Shown here: one piece after another, positions 32,808 to 40,375 of the stretch
Layout of the letters: the number at the start of each line of letters is the position of its first letter
Numbering within the stretch: the stretch's first letter is position 1
From: Oceanospirillum linum
GTDB lineage: Bacteria > Pseudomonadota > Gammaproteobacteria > Pseudomonadales > Halomonadaceae
DNA length: 64,000 nt
Direction of reading: 5' to 3'
Assembly: GCF_001995095.2 (NCBI RefSeq)
Contig: NZ_MTSD02000002.1
Coordinates: forward strand, 496,001 to 560,000
Translations under genes and position numbers: made by a program
Notes under the pieces: model-generated
Told to the model about the DNA's origin: nothing
The model's input: only the letters and a program-made list of their open reading frames with translations
The model's database searches: none

Positions 32808-33437
32808 ATGAAACACCGGCCAGCTAACACCGTTATCGTATTGGATTTCGAAACCACAGGCTTATCACCCAATCAGGGAGACAGGGCGATAGAGATCGGA
32901 GCGGTTCGGCTTGAAGATGGCCAGATCAAAGATCGCTTTCAACGCTTAATGTATCCGGGCCGACGCATCAGTGGTTTTATTGAGAGCTATACGGGCATTA
33001 GCAATCAGATGCTCAGCGATGCGGAACCCGCCAGCAAAGTGATGGCTGAATTTGCCGATTTTATCGAAGACTTCAACCTTGTGGCCCACAACGCGTCTTT
33101 TGACAGTAAGTTTTTGATCAGCGAGCTTGCCCGTACGGATCATAACAGTGCATATCTGTTCGCCTGCTCCATGCTGATCGCCCGCCGCCTTTATCAGGAT
33201 GCCCCTAATCATAAGCTGGGCACTCTGGTGCGCTTTAAGAGCCTTCCCACAGATGGTACTTTTCACCGAGCCCTGGCCGATGCCGAAATGACAACACACC
33301 TTTGGCTGGCCATGCTGGAAGATATAAGCACCCGCTACGGTATCGATCAGGCGGATTTTGCTCTGATGCAGAAACTGGGCAAAACGGCTAAACACAGCAG
33401 CCATCAATTTTTACTGAAACATGCCGTAACCGGCTGA
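32808..33437 (+). CDS. DnaQ-type 3'-5' exonuclease
   Basis: DEDDh exonuclease domain protein (209 residues) resembling the epsilon subunit of DNA polymerase III but without its polymerase-binding tail. ExoI VLDFETTGLSP (D, E), ExoII LVAHNASFDSKFL (D), ExoIII HRALADAEMTTHLW (H, D). I start it at 32808, where conserved sequence begins; the frame stays open 24 codons upstream. It may act in repair or RNA trimming; substrate unknown. Just downstream, ATTATCAAA/TTTGATAAT (33478-33499) forms an AT-only hairpin. Confidence 0.85.
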   Translation: MKHRPANTVIVLDFETTGLSPNQGDRAIEIGAVRLEDGQIKDRFQRLMYPGRRISGFIESYTGISNQMLSDAEPASKVMAEFADFIEDFNLVAHNASFDSKFLISELARTDHNSAYLFACSMLIARRLYQDAPNHKLGTLVRFKSLPTDGTFHRALADAEMTTHLWLAMLEDISTRYGIDQADFALMQKLGKTAKHSSHQFLLKHAVTG

Positions 33438-33646
33438 GGTATCCCGCCTTATGTTTTCAAAGATAAGAAAGATCTTATTATCAAATTTTTTTTGATAATG
33501 AATCAAACAGTACACTGTTTATCAATAAAATAGATCAGCCTACTATAAGCCCCATACCGACTAGAAACTACATAGCGAAAAGAACGAACGGCGCCCCCAT
33601 AAGGTGTCCCGCTATCTACCCTGACAAGATCCAGTAGGAATGACTT

Positions 33647-33937
33647 ATGACAAAACTTACGATTGTAGCCAATATCATTGCCAGCGAAGACAGCATTGAG
33701 CTGGTAAAAACAGAGCTGCTGAAGCTGATCGATGCTACCCGGACAGAAAAGGGCTGCATCAACTATGACCTGCACCAGGATAACGAAAACCCAGCGCACT
33801 TTCTGTTTTATGAGAACTGGGAAAACCGTGAGCTATGGCAAGCCCATATGGCGAACCCGCTCTTAGCTGATTATATGGCAGCCACAGAAGGAAAAGTTGC
33901 AAGCTTCACTCTTAATGAGATGACAAACATTTCCTGA
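33647..33937 (+). CDS. Antibiotic biosynthesis monooxygenase (ABM) family protein
   Basis: 96-residue dimeric alpha-beta barrel protein of the ABM/YgiN quinol monooxygenase type. The start MTKLTIVANIIASEDSIELVK, KGCINYDLHQDNENP and FLFYENWENRELWQAHMA...L are typical. These proteins oxidise quinols or act as small heme-free monooxygenases; the substrate is not evident. It precedes a nitroreductase gene by ~130 bp, suggesting a redox or electrophile-stress role. Confidence 0.88.
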   Translation: MTKLTIVANIIASEDSIELVKTELLKLIDATRTEKGCINYDLHQDNENPAHFLFYENWENRELWQAHMANPLLADYMAATEGKVASFTLNEMTNIS

Positions 33938-34068
33938 TCATCCAAAAGAGCTTTCCCGGCAGACAATCAAAAGCCGCTTTTTTGTCTCTCTGAATAAACT
34001 CAGCCACAGCCTATATTTGCAGGTTCAGAGAGAGCGGTAGCTTTTCACTTTTATTTAGGATAATCGCA

Positions 34069-34725
34069 ATGACACACCCTATTATCAAAGATCTGAAACA
34101 ACGCTATACCGTTAAACGTTACGACCGCACAAAGCGTATACCCCAACAGGAACTTGAGGTAATTTATGAGGCGATCCGCCTTTCCGCATCATCGATCAAC
34201 TCACAACCCTGGAAGTTTATTGTGATCGAAAGCGATGCGGCTAAAGAGCGGATGCACAGCACATTTAAAAATATGTACCAGTTTAACCAGCCCCACGTTA
34301 AAGCGGCGTCACATATCATTTTATTCGCCTATAACCCCCGCTATACCCGTGAAGACTACGCACAGGTTATCGATAAAGACATTACAGTGGGCCGAACCGC
34401 ACCAGAGAATCGCGAACAGGCATTCGGTGCCTTTGCATTTGCTGAATCGAACACCGATGAATCCGGCGATACCTCAGCCTGGACAAAGGCTCAGACTTAT
34501 CTGGCCCTTGGCAACACCCTGCATGTGCTTGCACGGTTAGGCATAGACTCAACCCCTATGGAAGGCGTTGATTCCCAGCTGATTAGTGAAGAGTTTAAAG
34601 AAGAGCTGGGGGGCTACCGTTGTGATGTTGCTCTGGCCATGGGTTACCATGACCCCAGTGAAGACTACAACGCGAAATTGCCGAAATCCCGCCTTGATTC
34701 AGATTCCGTACTGAAGGTTCTGTAG
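34069..34725 (+). CDS. NAD(P)H-dependent nitroreductase family protein
   Basis: 218-residue flavoenzyme of the NfsB/FRase I group. KRYTVKRYDRTKRIP carries the FMN-phosphate Arg and Lys residues; LSASSINSQPWKFIVIES is the classic FMN-binding block; the C terminus has GYRCDVALAMGYHDPSEDYNAKLPKSR. It reduces nitro compounds or quinones with NAD(P)H. RBS TAGGA lies 9 nt upstream. Confidence 0.92.
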   Translation: MTHPIIKDLKQRYTVKRYDRTKRIPQQELEVIYEAIRLSASSINSQPWKFIVIESDAAKERMHSTFKNMYQFNQPHVKAASHIILFAYNPRYTREDYAQVIDKDITVGRTAPENREQAFGAFAFAESNTDESGDTSAWTKAQTYLALGNTLHVLARLGIDSTPMEGVDSQLISEEFKEELGGYRCDVALAMGYHDPSEDYNAKLPKSRLDSDSVLKVL

Positions 34726-34776
34726 CTCTCTCAGAGGCAGGAAAATTCAGGAAGAACATTTGAGAGAAAATCTGAG

Positions 34777-34848
34777 ACACCCATAATTCCACCCCTGCTC
34801 AGAGCACAGATCAAGTGCCTGGTGTTGATCCGGTTGAACTATGGGTGT
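34777..34848. repeat. 72-bp inverted-repeat unit between nitroreductase and tetR
   Basis: ACACCCATA (34777-34785) and TATGGGTGT (34840-34848) are perfect inverted arms around 54 nt. It could be a small structured RNA element or miniature element remnant; no coding content. Confidence 0.4.
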
Positions 34849-34893
34849 TCCTTATCTATTGATTATTAGAAGAGAATGCACCCTGGCTGATAT

Positions 34894-35481
34894 TTATAAT
34901 TTTCTCATCAACATGAACATTTGGTTGATCATGGGTTCAGCAAATTGCTCTACATCAGGACGATTAAAATAACCACGCAAACCTGTAAATTGCACCTGAA
35001 AAAAGCGCGCATATTCAACAGCAGTTAACGTATTACTTAATTCACCTTTATTTATTGCTTGCTCAAAAATTTGCGTTAAATAGGCTTCAAACTGGGCCAT
35101 TAAATCTAAGCTCAACTCATATAATTTTGAGTCTTTCTCAGCGAACTCACTGTTTGCTTTAACCAGCATACAAATAGCGCTTGGACTGCAACCCTTTGTT
35201 TTAATTATCACATTCTCTACAAATGCACGTAACCCACCAAGCACCGTATCGGCACTTGATAAGAAACCCTCTATTTGGGTTTTCATTTGTACGGTGTAAT
35301 CTTTCAGCGATTCGCAATATAGCCCTTCTTTAGAGCCAAAGGCCGAGTAAATACTACCCGGGCGCATATTAACGGCTTCCTGTAAGTCACGCGTTGACGT
35401 TGCATGGAAACCTTTCTGCCAAAATAGCTGACTGGCAACGCGAACTACATTCTCCCGTTCAAACTTAACCTTATTAGCCAT
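34894..35481 (-). CDS. TetR/AcrR family regulator
   Basis: 195 residues starting MANKVKFERENVVRVASQLFWQKGFHATSTRDLQEAVNMRPGSIYSAFGSKEGL, a clear TetR helix-turn-helix (residues ~10-55). The rest is an all-helical ligand domain; a Cys in TKGCSPSAICML could sense electrophiles. It is divergent from the carboxymuconolactone decarboxylase-like gene and two palindromes lie between, so it very probably represses both. The gene and its neighbour are AT-richer than the surroundings. Confidence 0.9.
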   Translation of the reverse strand: MANKVKFERENVVRVASQLFWQKGFHATSTRDLQEAVNMRPGSIYSAFGSKEGLYCESLKDYTVQMKTQIEGFLSSADTVLGGLRAFVENVIIKTKGCSPSAICMLVKANSEFAEKDSKLYELSLDLMAQFEAYLTQIFEQAINKGELSNTLTAVEYARFFQVQFTGLRGYFNRPDVEQFAEPMINQMFMLMRKL

Positions 35482-35497
35482 GGCGCTCTCAATCAAT

Positions 35498-35536
35498 TTG
35501 AACATTCGCTCAATTTTAACTTGAGCAGTCGCTCAA
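35498..35536. promoter_or_regulatory. Tandem operators for the divergent TetR regulator
   Basis: Two 16-bp copies: TTGAACATTCGCTCAA (35498-35513, imperfect) and TTGAGCAGTCGCTCAA (35521-35536, perfect 6-bp arms), 23 bp centre to centre. They fill the gap between the tetR start and the CMD gene. Confidence 0.75.
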
Positions 35537-35593
35537 AATCAAATACTCTGTGTCCCGAAGCAACTTAAAACGATGAATCATTAGGAGCCAACC

Positions 35594-36136
35594 ATGGCCG
35601 AATTTACCTTATACACTCAAGAAAACGCACCTGAAGCCGCAAAACCGCTACTCGCTGATTCCGTAGCAGGGTTTGGTATGCTTCCTAACCTGCATGCCGT
35701 CATGGCCGAAGCGCCAACATTACTTAAAGGTTACCAAGTACTGCATGAGCTGTTTCAAAAAACATCATTCAATGCAGAAGAGCTAACAGTAGTGTGGCAA
35801 TCAATTAACGTAGAGCACGACTGCCATTACTGTGTTCCTGCTCACAGCGGTATTGCAGCGGCAATGAAGATTGACCAAAGTATTGTTGATGCACTTGTAA
35901 ACAAAACACCACTTGAAAACCCTAAGCTGGAAACGCTTCGCGAAACGACACTGGCCATGACACGTGAGCGTGGTGTGATCAGCAATGAGCAGATCGAAAA
36001 GTTCTTTGCAGCAGGTTACGGCAACCAGCAATTGCTTGAGATCATTCTTGGTTTATCTCAAAAAGTAATGAGTAATTACACGAACCATCTTGCAGATACA
36101 CCGGTAGATGAGGCATTTAAAAAGTTTGTAAAATAA
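35594..36136 (+). CDS. Carboxymuconolactone decarboxylase (AhpD-like) family protein
   Basis: 180-residue all-helical AhpD-like protein. The redox motif VEHDCHYCVPAHSG has E, C-x2-C and H in the order of alkylhydroperoxidase AhpD. Such proteins reduce peroxides with a thiol partner; many with this layout are under TetR control and induced by electrophiles. RBS AGGAG 8 nt upstream. A good terminator follows. Confidence 0.9.
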   Translation: MAEFTLYTQENAPEAAKPLLADSVAGFGMLPNLHAVMAEAPTLLKGYQVLHELFQKTSFNAEELTVVWQSINVEHDCHYCVPAHSGIAAAMKIDQSIVDALVNKTPLENPKLETLRETTLAMTRERGVISNEQIEKFFAAGYGNQQLLEIILGLSQKVMSNYTNHLADTPVDEAFKKFVK

Positions 36137-36162
36137 CTTACGGCTTTTAAATACTGATATAT

Positions 36163-36192
36163 AAAAAAAGGCAGCCTGGGCTGCCTTTTTTA
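36163..36192 (+). terminator. Terminator after the CMD-family gene
   Basis: AAAAAGGCAGCC-tg-GGCTGCCTTTTT perfect hairpin with A and T tracts. Confidence 0.9.
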
Positions 36193-36287
36193 TGTAAACA
36201 GGTAGCTCGGAAAACAACGGCCAGCATGGCGGACTGTGTTTTTGAAGAGGGTACATCAATACACAGAGCCCATCACTGAACCAGAGC

Positions 36288-36599
36288 TTATATCAGATGA
36301 GCACCGGAACTACCCTGCCACGGGCGGATGTTTTTTAACTGATCAGTCAAAGCTTCTTCTGCAATCTCAGTATCATAGGCCACCTGCAAACGCAGCCAGT
36401 AACCGTTAGACAGGCCAAAAAACCGGCACAATCTAAGGTCAGTATCTGCGGTTATCGACCGCTTACCGGCGATAATCTGACCGATCCGCTGAGCAGGCAC
36501 GCCAATCTCCTTCGCCAATCGGTACTGAGAAATACCCATCGGCTCAAGAAACTCTTCTTTTAGCAACTCGCCCGGCGTTACAGGATCGAGATCACGCAT
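36288..36599 (-). CDS. higA: HigA-type antitoxin
   Basis: 103-residue XRE-family antitoxin. MRDLDPVTPGELLKEEFLEPMGISQYRLAKEIGVP is the HigA/VapI signature with helix-turn-helix at residues ~22-45 (YRLAKEIGVPAQRIGQIIAGKRSI). It is 10 bp downstream of the toxin gene higB, the order (toxin first) that marks HigBA. It should bind the HigB toxin and repress the operon through the palindromes at 36908. Confidence 0.93.
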   Translation of the reverse strand: MRDLDPVTPGELLKEEFLEPMGISQYRLAKEIGVPAQRIGQIIAGKRSITADTDLRLCRFFGLSNGYWLRLQVAYDTEIAEEALTDQLKNIRPWQGSSGAHLI

Positions 36600-36609
36600 A
36601 AACGACCTC

Positions 36610-36888
36610 CTAGTGATAATCGACAATTTCAACATCTTCAGCCCCTGCCTTCGTCCAGCGGAAGCATATCCGAAACTGCTTATTAATTCGGATACTGTAC
36701 TGACCGGAACGGTTTCCATACAGCGGCTCCAGCATATTACCGGGGGGCACTTTGAGATCATTCAACTGACCGGCAACTTCAAGCTGGCGGAGCTTTCGCA
36801 AAGCAACACGCTCGAAATTGATAAACCGCCTTACGCGGTGACCACCGGCCAGTTTTTCTGTGTCCTTACATTTGAACGATGCTATCAT
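36610..36888 (-). CDS. higB: HigB-type mRNA interferase toxin
   Basis: 92-residue RelE-superfamily toxin. MIASFKCKDTEKLAGGHRVRRF, RKLRQLEVAGQLNDLKVPPGNMLEPL and RSGQYSIRINKQFRICFRW are standard HigB blocks, including the basic residues used in ribosome-dependent mRNA cutting. The open frame runs further upstream into sequence antisense to the broken brnA copy, so the ATG at 36888 is chosen. Confidence 0.92.
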   Translation of the reverse strand: MIASFKCKDTEKLAGGHRVRRFINFERVALRKLRQLEVAGQLNDLKVPPGNMLEPLYGNRSGQYSIRINKQFRICFRWTKAGAEDVEIVDYH

Positions 36889-36907
36889 GACCTGATAATA
36901 GCGCAGC

Positions 36908-36929
36908 GCGTTAATAACGCCAAGCGTTA
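36908..36929. promoter_or_regulatory. Overlapping palindromes, HigA operator
   Basis: GCGTTAATAACGC (36908-36920) and TAACGCCAAGCGTTA (36915-36929) share TAACGC and give two dyads, 20 bp before higB. Confidence 0.7.
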
Positions 36930-36967
36930 CTATTAATTTGCAGCAGGCGATGTAAAGGTAAACCTCT

Positions 36968-37152
36968 ATGAAAGCGCATGAGTTTGATGCCAAGTTTGAA
37001 AGTGACGACGACATTCTGGGTGATCTGGATCTGACGCAGGCCAAGCGCCCTATGCAGAAGAAAAACGGGTGAATGTTGATTTCCCAGCCTGGATGCTGGA
37101 GTCACTGGATAAAGAAGCCAGTCGGGTCGGTGTTACCCGTCAGTCGATATTA
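36968..37152 (+). pseudogene. Broken copy of brnA antitoxin
   Basis: A near-identical duplicate of the intact brnA at 38864. From the GGTAAACC ribosome-site region on, about 190 bp match with few substitutions. One base is missing in the A-rich stretch after CAGAAG (37052-37060), shifting the frame to a TGA, and the match ends abruptly at CAGTCGAT where ParE-side sequence begins. No brnT is attached. It marks a recombination junction inside the island. Confidence 0.85.
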
Positions 37153-37449
37153 TGTTTGGTTTTCTGGTAATTCTAGCTGCCTCTCACTCCGCCAGACTCG
37201 TATGAGCACGACCTCTTTAGCCTGTCGGAGATAGACAACCCGAAACGGCGCGTGAATCAACTCGCGAAGATGATCCACGTTGAATTCAGGAACAACTCGC
37301 CCAGCATCAGGGTGGACTTGAAGCATTTCACAGTGCTCCAGGATAGCAACCACGAAATCATCACCGATATGTGGCACACCCTGCTCTTTGTAATACGCCT
37401 GAAGAGCCTGTAAGTCCTCAAGAGCGGACTGTGCGATGCGTAATTCCAT
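37150..37449 (-). CDS. RelE/ParE-family toxin
   Basis: 99-residue toxin of the ParE/RelE fold: MELRIAQSALEDLQALQAYYKEQG, HPDAGRVVPEF, LRELIHAPFRVVYL and VWRSERQLEL. It is expected to poison gyrase (ParE) or cut mRNA (RelE); sequence alone does not decide. Its ATG directly follows the antitoxin stop. Its 3' end abuts the broken brnA. Confidence 0.9.
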   Translation of the reverse strand: MELRIAQSALEDLQALQAYYKEQGVPHIGDDFVVAILEHCEMLQVHPDAGRVVPEFNVDHLRELIHAPFRVVYLRQAKEVVLIRVWRSERQLELPENQT

Positions 37450-37719
37450 TTACTTGATACCTAACGTTTTTCTAGCGTCCTCCAACGATACGGTGTTGCC
37501 CTCGCGAACATCCATAAGCCCCTGCGCCACCGCCGTTACAAACCGCAATTCCTCTGCGGTTCTCTCATAATCCTCCAACCCCTGAACAACAGCTATGCCG
37601 CGGCCACGGCTGGTGAGCAAGATGGGACGATGCGTCTCTTGCGCCCGACCAACCACCTTTCCGGGGTTGACCTTCAGGTCTGATAGAGGAATGACATCCT
37701 CGGAAAATTTCACGTGCAT
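37450..37719 (-). CDS. Phd/YefM-family antitoxin
   Basis: 89 residues, with VIPLSDLKVNPGKVVGRAQETHRPILLTSRGRGIAVVQGLEDYE, the DNA-binding Phd fold, and a C-terminal toxin-wrapping tail. Partner of the ParE-like toxin. Upstream is a TGGTGC-N8-GCACCA dyad (37742-37761) that should be its operator. Confidence 0.92.
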   Translation of the reverse strand: MHVKFSEDVIPLSDLKVNPGKVVGRAQETHRPILLTSRGRGIAVVQGLEDYERTAEELRFVTAVAQGLMDVREGNTVSLEDARKTLGIK

Positions 37720-37741
37720 ACTGATTACCTGGTCAACGATT

Positions 37742-37761
37742 TGGTGCCATTATTAGCACCA
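37742..37761. promoter_or_regulatory. Operator of the Phd/ParE operon
   Basis: TGGTGC (37742-37747) and GCACCA (37756-37761) around 8 AT-rich bases, 22 bp upstream of the antitoxin ATG. Confidence 0.6.
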
Positions 37762-37783
37762 GTTAACAGATGCGGTCAAGAAA

Positions 37784-37935
37784 CATAACGCTTGCATCAT
37801 GCGCACCTGCGAAATGAAGCCGGAGGCGCAATCGGGAGGTTTTTCTACAGTCTGAAGGCTCGCGTAATAGGCGCTCGACTAGAGCATCCAGTGGAGGCCC
37901 ATCGAGCCGGAACAAATTTGATGCACTGGTTAGGA
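37784..37935 (-). repeat. attC-like site after the GNAT gene
   Basis: On the minus strand the GNAT stop codon lies inside CCTAAC (37930-37935), the R'' box position typical of integron cassettes. Then CAG-TGCATCA (37919-37928) pairs with TGATGCA-AGC (37790-37799), and GTTATG (37784-37789) takes the R' place. The central ~120 bp is only weakly palindromic. The whole is ~150 bp, at the long end for attC. Confidence 0.5.
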
Positions 37936-38355
37936 AAGCTCCCGCTCCATATAGTGAGTCCCGTCTTCAGTTTTGCAGATCCTGAATCCTTTTCGTTCAT
38001 ATAGAGCCGCTGCTGGGTTTGCACAAAAAACACGAAGCCGAAGCAATTGAAAGCCTTCTTTCCGGGCGACACCAATAGCGAAATTGATTGCCTGCGTCCC
38101 CACTCCCTTATTGTGCCAATCCGGATTGATTTGAAGGTCGCGAATGTAATAGGCGCAACTATCATGACTCAATCGCAAGCATCCAATCGCACACTTATCT
38201 ATAGCTATCTCGTAGTTCTCAAATTCCTTCCAGTTCGCATCGAATAGCGCATGATCCCAGCGAATTCCAAGTTCTTTGTAGTACGGCTCCATGTTCCGAA
38301 GAGTCAGTTGCTCAACAAAACCCTTGTTTTTCGCTTGCCGGAATGTGAGATTCAT
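37930..38355 (-). CDS. GNAT family N-acetyltransferase
   Basis: 141-codon gene of the GCN5-related acetyltransferase fold: DLQINPDWHNKGVGTQAINFAIGVARKEG carries the acetyl-CoA motif (Q/RxxGxG/A as HNKGVG), and NPAAALYERKGF is motif B. Substrate unknown. I start it at the ATG at 38355 (MNLTFRQAKNKGF); the open frame extends 22 codons into the upstream hairpin. Flanking attC-like sites suggest that it is, or was, a gene cassette. Confidence 0.88.
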   Translation of the reverse strand: MNLTFRQAKNKGFVEQLTLRNMEPYYKELGIRWDHALFDANWKEFENYEIAIDKCAIGCLRLSHDSCAYYIRDLQINPDWHNKGVGTQAINFAIGVARKEGFQLLRLRVFCANPAAALYERKGFRICKTEDGTHYMERELS

Positions 38356-38362
38356 TCGAGAC

Positions 38363-38519
38363 TTCCTAACGAGCCTGTAGGAAAACCTGTTTCTAACCTG
38401 CTTTTCCCGCCCACAGCTCACTCTCTGTTGTTAATTGTCAATTGCCGGTTTTTATCGGCCATCGTTTGTTTATTCTATATTTCCGGCCTTTTTAGAAACA
38501 AGCTCGTTTTGGGTTAGCT
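38363..38519 (-). repeat. Second attC-like inverted repeat upstream of the GNAT gene
   Basis: CCTAACGAGC (38365-38374) and GTTTCTAA (38389-38396) pair with TTAGAAAC (38492-38499) and GCTCGT (38502-38507), followed by GTTAGC (38513-38518). GTTAGGA on the minus strand at the GNAT side matches the R' box at the other end of that gene. Arms have unequal spacers (14 and 2 nt), as in attC extrahelical bases, but the loop is large. Confidence 0.45.
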
Positions 38520-38524
38520 AAATT

Positions 38525-38590
38525 ATGAGCGCCCTAGCGGAGATGATCTATAAGCAGATCACGGCAAAACTCTCATTGCTGAATGAGTAA
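38525..38590 (+). pseudogene. 3' fragment of a DUF6435-like gene
   Basis: Encodes LAEMIYKQITAKLSLL, matching the C-terminal EEAEAIYKQITALEAE of the complete gene at 44002 (25 of 29 nt identical in the core GCGGAG...ACGGC). A chance ATG makes a 21-codon frame. It is probably a relic from recombination between the two sites. Confidence 0.5.
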
Positions 38591-38610
38591 AAAGGGTATA
38601 AATTTTACTC

Positions 38611-38877
38611 ATGGTGACATTTGAGTTTGACGAGAAAAAAAGCCAGTCCAATCTCGAAAAACACGGGATTGATTTCCATACCGCGCAGGGTTTATGGAAC
38701 GACTCAGATTTGCTCGAAATTCCAGCCAACACCAGTGACGAGCCAAGGTTTCTAGTGATAGCAATGCTTAACGGCAAACACTGGTCTGGCATTATTACCT
38801 ATCGAGGTGATCACATCCGCATCATCTCGGTCAGGCGTTCCCGCAAAGCGGAGGTAAACCTCTATGAAAGCGCATGA
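38611..38877 (+). CDS. brnT: BrnT family toxin
   Basis: 88-residue RelE-like ribonuclease toxin. FEFDEKKSQSNLEKHGIDFHTAQGLW and RIISVRRSRKAEVNLYE are the diagnostic start and end (RKxE-Y). Its end overlaps the start of the antitoxin brnA by 14 bp, as in the Brucella pair. Confidence 0.95.
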   Translation: MVTFEFDEKKSQSNLEKHGIDFHTAQGLWNDSDLLEIPANTSDEPRFLVIAMLNGKHWSGIITYRGDHIRIISVRRSRKAEVNLYESA

Positions 38878-39106
38878 ATTTGATGCCAAATTTGAAAGTG
38901 ACGACGACATTCTGGGTGACCTGGATCTGTCACAGGCCAAGCGCCCTATGCAGAAGCAAAAACGGGTGAATGTTGATTTCCCGGCTTGGATGCTGGAATC
39001 ACTGGATAAAGAAGCCAGTCGGGTCGGTGTTACCCGTCAGTCGATTATTAAAATCTGGCTGGCTGAACGGCTGGAAGCCGTCGCCCATCATCATAAGTCC
39101 CGGTAG
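38864..39106 (+). CDS. brnA: BrnA family antitoxin
   Basis: 80-residue antitoxin with a C-terminal ribbon-helix-helix (RVNVDFPAWMLESLDKEASRVGVTRQSIIKIWLAERL) that binds DNA, and an N-terminal part that covers BrnT. A frame-broken duplicate lies at 36968. Downstream to 39316 I see no gene; around 39275-39300 the sequence TGTCCGATTTTGTTGACCAG looks like the end of an IS3-type element, without a transposase. Confidence 0.94.
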   Translation: MKAHEFDAKFESDDDILGDLDLSQAKRPMQKQKRVNVDFPAWMLESLDKEASRVGVTRQSIIKIWLAERLEAVAHHHKSR

Positions 39107-39316
39107 TTTTCAAGATAGTTGCCCTCTATCGCCATTCCCGCATTTCCGTGGGAGTGGCGCCTTTCCCCTCTATCTATCAGTGTCTGAAGGCTTTGGTATT
39201 TCAATCTGAGAGGATTCCAGCTGCTCCCGCAGTATGGCAATTTTCAGCTCGCTGTTCTGCGGCAAATTAGCAAATTAATGTGTCCGATTTTGTTGACCAG
39301 AACATACCCCACCCTG

Positions 39317-40375
39317 CTAAGAAGGAATATAATTCACACCTGATTTTGAAAGTTCCAAAGACCATGTGTACGAGCTTGTATCAGGGGAATAATTATGGAT
39401 AACCCAATTCTTATGAATCCCCTCTTGATATCGCCTACCAATATCAATCGCTAACGTGGACTGTACTGACAGAAAAAGATGGATTTTTTTACATCCACTT
39501 TTTCTTGAGAGTTCATCAATGACCTTACAAATCTCATCTGAAACTCTATTAAGATTTCCCTGATTATTAACTAAATTCCTTTCAGAATTTTGATTCGAAG
39601 AGACTATTAAAGTATTTTTACTCAATTCTTCTGGCAACTGATCTTGGCTTATCGGTGAAGTGAAACCTATAGCCAGCCCCACATCCCCAGATTGATTTGG
39701 GTTAATATCCGCTGTTTGATGCGGAGACAAACCAATTTTCATATCCTCATCATCCAACAGTTTCCAAGCCCCATCTCGATGAAATTTATCGAAGTAAATA
39801 ACTGAGCATCTCAAGTTTCGCAGCATATACCCGTATGCGACTAAAAGTGGAATTCTAGCCAAACCACCAAAGTACAGTCTCTTGCAGTCATCATGAACAA
39901 TGAAACGATTTAATATATCCACCAACAGCTCAGAATTATAAAGCTGGATCTGTCGTTTGAAATCCTCATCACTCCCCACTATAGCTTGGCCTAACGTCAC
40001 AGCCTCTCGGCAAAATTCTTTCTCTGCCCGATCTAGAACCCCATCTGGAAATTCTCTCGACATCCCAGGCATTGAAGAAATTAGAACTCTAGAAGTATGC
40101 CTAACATTAGACTTCAAATCCGAATAAATTAAATAGCCTCCAATAACCATCAAGAATATAGAAAACCAAAGTGGTTGCGATGCATCTGAAAGGCTAGCAC
40201 TAATAGACTCAACAGGTGATTCAGAGTTGAATCTTATAGTCACATCAATAGCGGAATATAGTATCGACAATGAAAAAGGCCACAAACAAAGTTTGGCCCC
40301 AATAGAAATTTTAGGGTAAGGGGATTTTTTGAGACGCCACGCCGTAACCCAAAGCCACTTAAACTTCTCCCACAT
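39317..40375 (-). CDS. CBASS effector: two-transmembrane SAVED protein
   Basis: 352 residues. Two hydrophobic helices at ~25-48 and ~69-86 are followed by a cytoplasmic domain that carries SAVED-type features: AYGYMLRNLRCSVIYFDKFHRDGAW, GLAIGFTSPIS and KKIHLFLSVQSTLAIDIGRR. SAVED domains bind cyclic oligonucleotides. 2TM-SAVED effectors (the Cap14 type) have been reported to act as membrane channels that kill infected cells. Its ATG overlaps the preceding stop as TAATG, so translation is coupled to E1-JAB. I infer the SAVED call from context and partial motif; it is the only weakly diagnosed part of the operon. Confidence 0.8.
   Translation of the reverse strand: MWEKFKWLWVTAWRLKKSPYPKISIGAKLCLWPFSLSILYSAIDVTIRFNSESPVESISASLSDASQPLWFSIFLMVIGGYLIYSDLKSNVRHTSRVLISSMPGMSREFPDGVLDRAEKEFCREAVTLGQAIVGSDEDFKRQIQLYNSELLVDILNRFIVHDDCKRLYFGGLARIPLLVAYGYMLRNLRCSVIYFDKFHRDGAWKLLDDEDMKIGLSPHQTADINPNQSGDVGLAIGFTSPISQDQLPEELSKNTLIVSSNQNSERNLVNNQGNLNRVSDEICKVIDELSRKSGCKKIHLFLSVQSTLAIDIGRRYQEGIHKNWVIHNYSPDTSSYTWSLELSKSGVNYIPS

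Noticed and set aside
39275-39300. IS3-like terminal sequence
   Set aside because: Only ~20 bp resemble such an end; no transposase, partner repeat or target duplication is seen, so not listed as a mobile element.
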